The translations under genes and the position numbers were made by a program. A stretch of 16,278 nt of DNA from Monoraphidium neglectum (Eukaryota; Chlorophyta; Chlorophyceae; Sphaeropleales; Selenastraceae), in NCBI RefSeq assembly GCF_000611645.1, contig NW_014013227.1, positions 5,179-21,456 on the forward strand, written 5' to 3'. How positions within the stretch are numbered: position 1 is the stretch's first letter; each line of letters starts with the position of its first letter. The notes under the pieces are model-generated. The model was not told the DNA's origin. It saw only the letters and a list, made by a program, of their open reading frames with translations, and made no database searches. This document shows positions 1-7,887 of this stretch, in pieces.

Positions 1-63
<63 letters not shown>
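1..63. repeat. (GT)n microsatellite
   Basis: An almost pure GT dinucleotide tract runs from the left edge, with one interruption (TTTG near position 14). It continues as alternating purine-pyrimidine sequence (GTGCGCGTGCGC) to about 80. It probably lies in an intron of the plus-strand gene whose last exons are at 388-845. Such tracts slip easily and can adopt Z-DNA. Translations through it (Val-Cys repeats) are artefacts. Confidence 0.95.
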
Positions 64-69
<6 letters not shown>

Positions 70-248
70 TGCGCTTGCACGCGCGTCTGTGGGTGTGCTT
101 GCGTGCGTGCGTGCATGTCCTGAAGCACGAGTGCCTTCCGACAGTGCTCACACCAGGGTCCCACGCAACCTCACTCATCTCCACCCCCTGCGCATCCCCG
201 GTTCAGCATCTTTGCACCTAGGAGCCTTCTGTCACCCCCTCAACAAAC

Positions 249-261
249 GCACACACACACA

Positions 262-306
<45 letters not shown>
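249..306. repeat. (AC)n microsatellite
   Basis: An AC dinucleotide tract of about 58 bp with one interruption (ATAC near 267), followed by degenerate ACGCAC sequence to about 338. It ends roughly 80 bp before the predicted splice acceptor at 386-387, so it is probably intronic. It is the reverse complement of the GT tract at 1-63, so a transcript covering both could fold into a long hairpin. Confidence 0.95.
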
Positions 307-311
<5 letters not shown>

Positions 312-387
312 CGCACATGTGCACGCACGCACTCACGCTGACCCCCTCGTGTCCCCCCCCCCACACCCCACTCCCTCAACACCCCAG

Positions 388-845
388 GGCCGGCCTCTCC
401 AGCCAGGGCTTCCTGGACGGCTTCGAGGACGAGGTGGCCGACCTGGTGGGGTTGGCCGCTGCAGACAGCCGCGGCCGCGGCGGCAGTGCCAAGGGCAGGG
501 CCGCGGCGCCGCGGCAGGGGGCGCCGCTGGACGACGGGTTCGGGTTCGGCGGCGGAGGGTTTGAGGTGGGTGTGTTTGGGGAGGGTTTGGTGTCATGGTG
601 GAACTGAGGGGATATCAGCAACGAAAGCTTGCTGTTACCGTATGAGAAGATATTTTGGCCTTGCTTGCTCCATCACATGCCGTTGTGGTGTTGAATGTGA
701 GACATACCAATCCCAACCCTTGCGCCCGTAGTTCGAGACTGGGGCTGGCCAGAAACGGCGCGCCGCCGGCGGCCCGGACGAGCTCTTTTCCGCGTCAAAG
801 GCGGCGCGTGCGGCGGCGGGCAAGGGACAGAAGCGGCGGCGTTGA
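388..845 (+). CDS. Last two exons of an unidentified protein with a basic C-terminal tail
   Basis: Exon A is 388-565. It follows a C-rich tract ending in CCCCAG and enters in phase 2. It ends at GAG|GTGGGT in phase 0. Exon B is 732-845, after CCGTAG, and ends in TGA. Together they give about 96 residues. The first part contains an acidic stretch (FLDGFEDEVADLVGLA), followed by Gly/Arg/Ala-rich linker sequence and LDDGFGFGGGGFE. The last exon is Lys/Arg-rich and finishes in GKGQKRRR, which resembles a nuclear or nucleolar localisation signal. Support for coding comes from compatible phases, high GC at third codon positions, and a TGTAA motif 177 bp after the stop. The rest of the gene lies left of the window. 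Acidic patches plus a basic tail are common in ribosome-biogenesis factors, but I recognise no family and assign no function. Confidence 0.6.
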
Positions 846-1021
846 AGGGGGGCTGTCGTTTGGGAACTGGGTGGTGCAATATCGCAGCATCTTGGCTGTT
901 TGAGCTGAGGGCGGTCCGCGATCGAGGATGCGAGATGCTTGCAGTAGACTGCTGCCGGACTGCCTACACCTGCCCGGTCTGCGTCAAGCGCGCCCGGGCA
1001 ATTCACTTGGCGTACTGCCTG

Positions 1022-1026
1022 TGTAA
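1022..1026 (+). terminator. TGTAA polyadenylation signal (candidate)
   Basis: TGTAA is the usual poly(A) signal of green algal nuclear genes, normally 10-20 nt before the cleavage site. This copy lies 177 bp after the stop of the plus-strand gene ending at 845, which fits a normal algal 3' UTR. The motif is short and could be chance. Confidence 0.4.
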
Positions 1027-1369
1027 CTCCAAAACTCCAACTGGCAAGATAGGGAGCGGAGATTCACAAGAGGGTTTGCTTGGACGGTCCTGCATGACAC
1101 GTACCGTAATGAGTAATCTGATGAAGGCCCCGCTCAAAGCGGCCCACATTGGCCCCGCCGATTCCCTTTGCTTTGACGGCAAAGTCTTGCCCTGCGACCG
1201 TTGCGGGATGAATCCTGCACACAGCTCTGCACGCAAGCCATCAGGCGCGAGGGAGTGAGATTGAGAGGGTCTAGTGCGAGGTCAAAACCTTGGCAAACTG
1301 CCACAAAATGCCCCCTCAGTGACCTCTGATGTCAAGATGTGGCCAGCGTCCCCTTGCCGTGCTTACAGG

Positions 1370-1401
1370 GCACACACGCGCACGCACACACATACATGCA
1401 C

Positions 1402-1432
<31 letters not shown>

Positions 1433-1462
1433 AATACAGACACACACACACCACACACATAC
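1370..1462. repeat. (CA)n-rich microsatellite
   Basis: A CA dinucleotide tract with several interruptions (ACGCGC at the start, ATACATGC, AAACAC, AAATACAG). It lies between the two convergent gene ends. Predicted peptides through it (His-Thr on plus, Cys-Val on minus) are artefacts of the repeat. Confidence 0.9.
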
Positions 1463-1675
1463 TGCACAAACATATACACAGACTTGAGATTGGCATCGTG
1501 GGGTCGGAGACCGCACATCTTTGCTTGAGTTGGGGGTGGCAGAGGCAGCACAGTGTGTTGATTGGCTGGTTTTGCTGACACCCACACACCACAACGGGCG
1601 TCGCCCACAAAAGAGGCCCCTGAAGGGGGCTTTAAATTGCAGTCTGAGGTGGCACCAGAAACGGCCGGGCCGCAA

Positions 1676-1680
1676 TTACA
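1676..1680 (-). terminator. TGTAA polyadenylation signal overlapping the stop codon (candidate)
   Basis: On the minus strand the last codons of the MYND exon read GAT-TTG-TAA. The stop codon is therefore the last three bases of a TGTAA motif, the green algal poly(A) signal. If used, the 3' UTR would be only a few tens of bases. Another minus-strand TGTAA lies farther downstream at 1363-1367, so this one may be coincidence. Confidence 0.35.
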
Positions 1681-4046
1681 AATCAGCTGCCAAGGTCGCT
1701 GGTGCTTGTGTCGGAGCTGGTTTGCCCGCTTCCTCCGCCCCTGCGGCCGCCGTGATCAAGTCGTCCACCACCCGCGCCACCTGAGCGCGCTCGCACACCC
1801 TGCGGTGCCCCAACTTCACCCAGTGGCGCCGGCAGCAGGCGTCGCCGCAGTAGACGACCCCCGTAATGAGGCCGCAGCCAGCGCAGCGCCGCAGCTGTGC
1901 ACCGTCTGCCGCCGTCATGCCGCACACGGCGCAGGCCTTCCGGTGGCTTGAGCGGCACATCTGTGCACAAGCAGTGGCAGGGGTCGGATGGTGAGGATTA
2001 TGCATGCGGCGCCTGGTCAATGAGATGTGGAAAAAGTGCTGCACAGAGCGTGCGGGCTTGGGCTCGCAGCTCGCACAAACGCGTACACGCATGCGCGCTC
2101 TCACCCCCGCCCCCGCCTCCCCCCCCCACATACACACGCACAATCACACACACGCACACATACTTGGAAGCACGCCCACATGCACACTTGCATGCGCATG
2201 GACATGCATGCATGTGCACATGCACGACGACACACCCACACAGACATGCTTGCGAGCACATGCATGCGCTTGTGGGCATGGGGCGCGCACCTGCCCTTGC
2301 TGGCCATTCCCTGCGCTTTCTTGTTCACTTGACACATCCCCCGCGAGCCGCGTAAGGGCCACCCCAGAGCAGCATGTCGCCAACAGCTCCTTGGCAACCG
2401 CTGCGTGGATGTGGTCGCAGGACCCCGCGATTGCATCCATTGCATCCATCACCGCTTTCTCCTTTGCAAGTAGTAGTGTAAGCGCCGGGTCCGAGCGGGC
2501 GATGCTGAGAAGGGCCCAGGAAGCACATGCGCCGCCGCCAAGCTCGGCCGCGGCGGCCAGCGCGCGCAGCATGCCGTCCTCGTCAGCAAGCCGCGGCGGC
2601 ATGTCGGGCCCCGCCAGGGCAATGTCGGCCAGGACCGACGACGCGCCATGACTGTAATAGCCGCCACTCCGCGCCGCAGCGGCGAGGGCGCTGAGCACGC
2701 CTGGTGCGTCCGCCGCGCGCCGCGCGAGGTCCGCGTCCGCGACGGTGATGACGCACAAGACCACGAGCACGTCGGCGCTGTCCTCGCCGCCGCTCCTCAG
2801 CGCCTCAAAGAGGGCGTCCATCACCCCTTCTTCGGCGCCCACGCGCCTGGCCAGATCCGGCCCCACGCCGCTAATTGCCGCAAGAGCGAGCGTCACAACG
2901 TCGCTGATGGCACCCCCAGCAGGAAGCGCTGCCGCCAGCGCGCGCAGCGCCCCTGGCTCGTCCGCGATGCGCCGGGCCAGGTCCGGCGCGGCGGCAGCAA
3001 TTTCATACATGGCCAGCCCTGCGTCGCGCCTCGCGTTGCGACGATTGCTGTTCTGCAAGGCCGCGACGAGGCCGGGCAGAGTACCTGGGGCGCCTGCTGC
3101 AAGCCGCGCCTCCTCACCGCCCTTCCTGCACACCCTCGCAATCGCATGCAGAGCTGCAGCATTCAAGGCGCCGCCGCCGCACGAGCACAGCCCTGCCGCC
3201 AGCCCCTCCAACGCGCCTTGTGTCGCAGCCACCTGCCCCACGAGCGCGTCGTTGCCCGAGGCAACAATTGCGCTGAGCGCCCGCGCCGCGGGACTGCAAC
3301 CCCCGGCGCCGTCGCCGCCGTCGCGCTGCGCCGCGGCGGCCAGGCCGCGCAGCGCTTCGCCTTCCGCGGCCACCGCCTGCGCAAGGTCAGCGCCTCCCCG
3401 GCAGATTCCGGAGAGCGCGGAGGCCGCGGTGTCGGCCGCAACACCTCGCAGCGCCTCGGCGAGCGCGCGCAGCGCGCCCTGGTGGTTTCCCAGGCGGCGT
3501 GCCTCCGGTTTCCCGGCCCATGCAAACGTGGCGAGCACAGCGGCTGCGTCGCGGCAGACGACAGGATCGCGGCTGCGCAGCGCCGCCACCACGGCGCCCA
3601 GCGCGCCGTCGCTCTCACGTACTGCAATGCCCGGCCCTCGGCGCACAGCCCNGGCGAGCGTGGCAAGCGCCGCTGCCGCCTTAGCCCCCTCCTTATCCTG
3701 ACCGCCGCCGCCGCTGCCACCTCGGAGGACATCTGATAGTGCGCTGACGGCGGCGCGCGCCGCGGGCGTGCCCTGGTCTCGGATGAGGTCCTGCGCCTGG
3801 CGTCGGGCGGCCAGGCCCGGCGAGCGTGGCAAGCGCCGCTGCCGCCTTAGCCCCCTCCTTATCCTGACCGCCGCCGCCGCTGCCACCTCGGAGGACATCT
3901 GATAGTGCGCTGACGGCGGCGCGCGCCGCGGGCGTGCCCTGGTCTCGGATGAGGTCCTGCGCCTGGCGTCGGGCGGCCAGGCGCAACTCGGCGTCGCGGG
4001 CGCCGCTGGGCTGCGCGTCCTGCGCAAGGCGGCACAGAGAACACAT
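1676..4046 (-). CDS. Armadillo-repeat protein with C-terminal MYND zinc finger (frame broken by a duplication)
   Basis: Two exons: 4046-2291 and 1960-1676, joined in phase 0 across a GT-AG intron. Exon 1 encodes about ten degenerate ARM/HEAT-like repeats of roughly 42 residues, each with a motif such as GALRALAEALR, GTLPGLVAALQ or GVLSALAAAAR. These fold as a helical protein-binding scaffold. Exon 2 (94 residues) holds a complete MYND finger, C-x2-C-x12-C-x2-C-x8-C-x3-C-x9-H-x3-C, a protein-interaction module binding proline-containing ligands in known members. ARM-MYND proteins are frequent in green algae; individual roles are mostly unknown. A 166-bp tandem duplication (3655-3986) shifts the frame, so translation from the ATG at 4046 stops at 3693. 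With one copy removed, exon 1 is exactly 530 codons and the protein 624 residues. The start is uncertain: a good acceptor (TGCGCAG, ending 4020) suggests there may instead be an upstream exon. Confidence 0.8.
1961..2290 (-). other. Intron of the ARM-MYND gene, CA-rich
   Basis: Donor CAG|GTGCGC at 2291/2290 and acceptor TGTGCACAG at 1961, with phase 0 on both sides (330 bp). The middle, about 2128-2280, is a degenerate CA/GT tract with alternating CATGCATGTGCACATGCACG sequence. The acceptor places the first MYND cysteine two codons into the next exon, so the finger is encoded by a separate exon. Confidence 0.65.
3652..3652. other. Ambiguous base (N) inside the ARM coding sequence
   Basis: The only N in the window. 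On the minus strand it is the first base of codon NGG. The base is needed to keep the downstream ARM frame open. By analogy with the repeat unit that reads LATFAWAG, the codon may be TGG (Trp). By analogy with the neighbouring duplicate copy it would be GGG (Gly). It sits at the edge of the 166-bp duplication, which suggests an unresolved spot in the assembly. Confidence 0.95.
3653..3982. repeat. 166-bp perfect tandem duplication
   Basis: Copy 1 is 3653-3816 and copy 2 is 3819-3982: 164 bp identical base for base, at a period of 166 bp. The unit is coding sequence of the first ARM region. Since 166 is 55 codons plus one base, the extra copy shifts the frame. Copy 2 reads in the same frame as the ATG at 4046, and copy 1 reads in the frame of the rest of the ARM domain. 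The complete identity means it is either very recent or an assembly error. Confidence 0.97.
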
Positions 4047-4323
4047 GATAGGCTGAGCCGCTGTGGCTTGTGGAAGGATGCATGGACTGGTGAAGGATAC
4101 AGATGGATTGCCCAGCCGGCCACTTCACTCATTCACCACATGGGTCTGTATGCAGCGGTACCGTTTCGCGCATGCGCCGCACCTGCTGCTGATGAATCGA
4201 ATCACCCTCTGGTATGCCACACATTTCTTGCATGCACTTGCAGCGCAATATGTCAGCGTCGCGTGCACAGTTGCACTGAAGGATTTGAAATGAGATCTAC
4301 TTTTTTTTGCAAGCCGTAAGCCC

Positions 4324-4593
4324 GTGACGCAGCAAATACGTGTGTTGCCATACATGAACTTACGTGATAAAAGGCAACGGGGAAGGGGAAACGTTGTCAT
4401 GGTGACAAAAAGCGATTGGCGGGCGAAGAAGGCCAAGGGGCGGGTGCGCGGTGGCGGCGCAGGTGGCAAACCTCAGGGCGCCAAGATTGCGTCGGGCCAG
4501 GGCATACGCAACAAAGCAAGGAAAAGCACAGCTTTCAAAGAAGTCATGTTTCCCCGTCGGCGTTTGATCGCCAGGCTCAATCGAGCCTGTTAG
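4324..4593 (+). CDS. Possible small basic protein or terminal exon (weak)
   Basis: An open frame of up to 89 codons; an internal ATG in GTCATGGTG would give about 64. The centre is strongly basic (KSDWRAKKAKGRVRGG, then GIRNKARKS). A TGTAA motif follows the TAG stop by three bases (4597-4601), which is why it is listed. No homologous family is recognised, codon usage is less GC-biased than the real exons, and no clear splice acceptor was identified. It may be a chance frame. Confidence 0.2.
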   Translation: MTQQIRVLPYMNLRDKRQRGRGNVVMVTKSDWRAKKAKGRVRGGGAGGKPQGAKIASGQGIRNKARKSTAFKEVMFPRRRLIARLNRAC

Positions 4594-5103
4594 CCGTGTA
4601 AAGCGTGCCGTGTGCCGTGACACAACTGCCCAGATTGCCATTCATCCCGTCAAGGATGACGAGGGTCAGCCTGAGGCTTGGCAGCCCTTCACATCTCACA
4701 GGCTTTGGTTTTTGCTGGAACCTCTGCCGAAAGGCAGCAACCTTTAGGCTCAGCCCTCAGGCACACAATTAAGATAATTTTCCAGCCCCTTGACTTGACC
4801 AATGCAACCGGCTCCCTGTAGATGACACCCGGAGCGGTGAGTTAATTATCACATCATACCTGTCTAATTCAGGTGCCCGCATGCGGCTTGCTGAGGGCGC
4901 CCTGCCGGCCCAGCTGCTCACAGCAAAGTTGCGCGCGGCAGCAACCGTCTCGGATGGCACGAGCGGCAGCGGCCCTGTTTGAAGCGGCCCTGTTCGCTAG
5001 GCCACAGGCGGGGCGAACGGGCTGACGAGTAACACGAATATCAGGGGCTGCTGCATGGATATAGTGCACTCAATGCTTGTGTCAGGCGGGTTGGTGCATT
5101 CAC

Positions 5104-5316
5104 CCGCAAATTGCAGGCACAGTGGAAGCCAGGTTCATCACAACAAATAATCTTGCGACGCGGAACCTGCACGGTTCCCAGTGCATGATAAGCACGGCAC
5201 AGGTCGCAGCTGAGTTGATGAGGACACGCTTGACCCAAGTGCCGGGCCCGGCAGTGCAGAAAGCGAGGCTCGCCAGCCGCAGCGTCCAGACACGTGCGCG
5301 CCAGATCTGAACGCAT
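5104..5316 (-). CDS. Possible cysteine-rich exon (weak)
   Basis: Starting at an ATG (5316), the minus strand encodes 71 residues up to a donor-like CGG|GTGAAT. The frame stays open upstream to about 5901. The segment has nine Cys and four His, including C-D-L-C-x3-H-x-L followed by a basic PRRK stretch and C-C, C-x-C. This spacing loosely recalls the second zinc site of SBP-box DNA-binding domains, but the invariant residues around it are not present, and the upstream half of the frame shows no family. It may be a chance open frame in GC-rich DNA. Confidence 0.17.
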
Positions 5317-6865
5317 TTCATAGCCTCGACCCCGCTGCTCCGCCGGCTCATGGGAGGTTCGAATCGACGCTGCCCCCTCCCGCGACGCCCTCGCACACCT
5401 TTGACCATGCGTTTGCCCGTTCCACCCCCACAGCTGCCCCCCGTTGCCACCACACCACCGCACCTCGCTAGGCACTGACCGGCGGCAGCGCACTGGGCCC
5501 TGTCCTGACAGCGGTAGCACCTGATGGGTGGTCACCCTAACCGTGAACACTGTGCCCCTCTTTCCTTTCGCAGTAGTACAGTGCAGCGCAGATGCAGTTA
5601 CTCGCTTGACAATGCAAAGCGTTGAGACGCTGCAGTGCACCGCGCATTGCAGACGCGGAAATCTGCACGGCGCCCTGCTGGCTGATGCACACAATTGTGA
5701 GTCCTGGTGGCCGGGGGTCCTTGGGACGCAAGCGCTGCGCCCAGCAACAACAACATAGTGCAGTTCCATATGTGTCAAGCTCGAAAGTGTGTGACAGGCG
5801 CTTTCAATCAGTCGAAAGCAGCCAACAGAGGTGCTCGCTGTCAGCAGACCCGCCCCCCTGATGGCGGCGGATTGCCAGCGCAGGAACGCCAGATGGGCCA
5901 AGGGGGTGCGTGGACGGGTCTAGGTGACACGCGGCATACGCAGCACGCAACGGCGACTGGGAGGGCACCGCACGGCGCCGCGAAAATGCACGCGTTGGAC
6001 CGCGTAGTGGTTCTGTGCTGGTTTGGTGCAGCTGGGAGGGGTTCGAAAAACGGGTGGACACAGACGCGGCTTGGCCACGGGCAGGCGCCGGCGGCGAAAA
6101 CGTGATAAGCACGCGTCCTGGGGTGCGGCTACTTCTACGGCCACGGCGGCTGGGTGTTGGCGGTGCGTGGAGGCAACACCTGCCCCTTGCAGCACGCCGG
6201 CTGCGAATGGCAGGCGCGCAGGTGTGACGGCGCATTCTGCTATGCATTTGATATAGAGCGTATCGCCACATCGCATGATACATACTTGCAAAAGGGTAGA
6301 ATGGCGCTTGTCCAGCAGCAAGCGTGCGCGCCCGATCGCAAGTGCACGCGTCGCGCAGTGTGCAGCCACGCGGCAGCAACTGCACTGGTGCGCGTATGCA
6401 GAGTGTCTTCGGCAACCTCGACCTAGTGTTATTCATTTGCAGCCGAATCAACATCTTCAGTACTCGCCGGGACGCGCGTCCAGCGCCAAAGCACACACAG
6501 GAACCGGAGCCGGACGGAGCAGGGCTTTTGCAGCAAGCCGTGCGGCCATAAGCAGTGCACTGGAGCCGGGCGCGATCGAGCAAACACACACTCAAGCCTC
6601 ACTTCCAGGCGTGGTGCACAGCCCGGCGCCCTTGCTACCAGACGCGCAGTATTATTCTCGGTTAAACATTGGTCAAACCCAGCCTGTGCGTAAGCAGGCC
6701 CCTGGTGACCTGTTGGTCAGCCCAACTGCAGCCAACGCTGCCGACAACAACACATGTGAGAGACTGCTGGCTCAACACATGCAGCCCGTAGCTGGCTGAC
6801 ACCAGCGCCGCTGCTGCCCAGTCAAACACCGGCTCTGTCGGTCAAACCGTCGGCCACGGCACGCG

Positions 6866-7849
6866 CTAGTAGTCCAGAGACGCGACAGACGACCCCCCAA
6901 ACCCGCCGGCCGAGGTCCCGCCATCAATCGACCCCTGGGGGCACCCCAGATCGCCGCCGCCGCCGTCGTCCGAGGATGAGTAGCTGTTCAAGGCTGCGCT
7001 CATCTCGTGCAGATCTGGGGCGTCCAAGAGAGACCCGACCAGATCGTCGTAATCGTCAGGGCCTGCGCTGCTGCTGAGACCATGGCTATGGCCGTGGTCG
7101 GCCGGGGGTATGCCGCCAGCGCAGCAGAAGAAAGCTGAGGCGCCGAACATGGCGGGGCGGGGCGCTGCCGCCAGCAGCCGCGGCTTGGTCACCGGCGTCG
7201 CGGCGGGGGAGGCGCAGACCACCACCAGAGCGTCTCTGGCGGCATCGTCCTCCTCTGCGGCCCCCGCTGCCGCCCTCGGCACAGCGGCATCTGACGCCGC
7301 CGCTGCCGCCGCCGTCGTCGCCACCGCCGCCGTGGCAAACGGCGTCGCGCAGGCGGTGTGCGGCAGGGGTGGCGGCGGCCGCTGGTGCGGGCCGCAGGCC
7401 TCAGGGGCAAGCGCCTGCAGCTCCCCAGGAGCTCTCGCTGCCGCCGCCGGTGCCGATCCCGCTGATGCTGCTGCCGGACCTACAAGGTGCATAAGTGCGA
7501 GTTCAGAGTTTGGGCTTAATGCGAGATGGGTGTATCTCATTGATTGACTGTACAGCCGTGAACCCAGAGAATCAGCCGGATGCAATGAGACGTATATCGG
7601 ACACCAGTGATGCATTGCAACACCGCAGACGCTATGAAAGCGAGCACCCAGGCGTTGGCTCTCACCCGCCCCATGGGCGCCCTTGGGCCGCGGCGCCTCT
7701 GTCGTCACGACCCAGCGGTTGACCGCCCCCATCGCCGGCGCGCCCGCAGCGGCTGGCGGCGCGCTCGAGCCTTCTGATGTCAGGCGCATGCCCGACAGCT
7801 GCGCCCGGATGCCGCTGCCGCTGCGCGACGGCGAGCTCAGCTGCTGCTC

Positions 7850-7887
<38 letters not shown>

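Larger units (their letters stand above)
846..1675. other. Intergenic region with 3' UTRs and a CA microsatellite
   Basis: No coding exon could be supported here. The region separates the convergent ends of the plus-strand gene (stop at 845) and the minus-strand ARM-MYND gene (stop at 1676), so it should hold both 3' ends. Short open frames at 842-1258 and 1003-1236 show no family features and no convincing splice sites. The only structured element is the CA tract at 1370-1462. Confidence 0.5.
4047..6865. other. Long region without a confident gene
   Basis: This 2.8-kb stretch separates the 5' end of the ARM-MYND gene from the 3' end of the large minus-strand gene. GC content is lower than in the exons. 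It should contain the ARM-MYND promoter near 4047-4300 and the 3' UTR of the large gene just below 6866. No minus-strand TGTAA was seen within about 1 kb after the 6866 stop. Two weak coding candidates are listed separately (4324-4593 plus; 5104-5316 minus). No terminal repeats, transposase or reverse transcriptase motifs were seen. Confidence 0.5.

Noticed and set aside
249..306. Possible CRISPR-like or tandem gene array
   Set aside because: It is a simple dinucleotide repeat without spacers.
3987..4132. N-terminus of the 662-codon minus-strand open frame (starting at 4132)
   Set aside because: It is only open because the 166-bp duplication joins a non-coding frame to the true ARM frame. 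The natural coding frame upstream of the duplication is the one with the ATG at 4046.
5350..5375. GGTTCGAATC, matching a tRNA B-box
   Set aside because: The flanks do not form a T-arm stem on either strand, and no A-box or acceptor stem lies at the right distance.
5804..6595. Minus-strand 263-codon open frame
   Set aside because: Composition is Arg/Ser/Pro-rich shadow-like, with no domain texture and no supported splice sites.
4047..6865. Transposable element in the gene-poor gap
   Set aside because: No terminal repeats, target site duplication, or transposase or reverse transcriptase motifs were seen. Only a short inverted pair (GATAATT near 4773 and AATTATC near 4844) was found, which is too short to matter.
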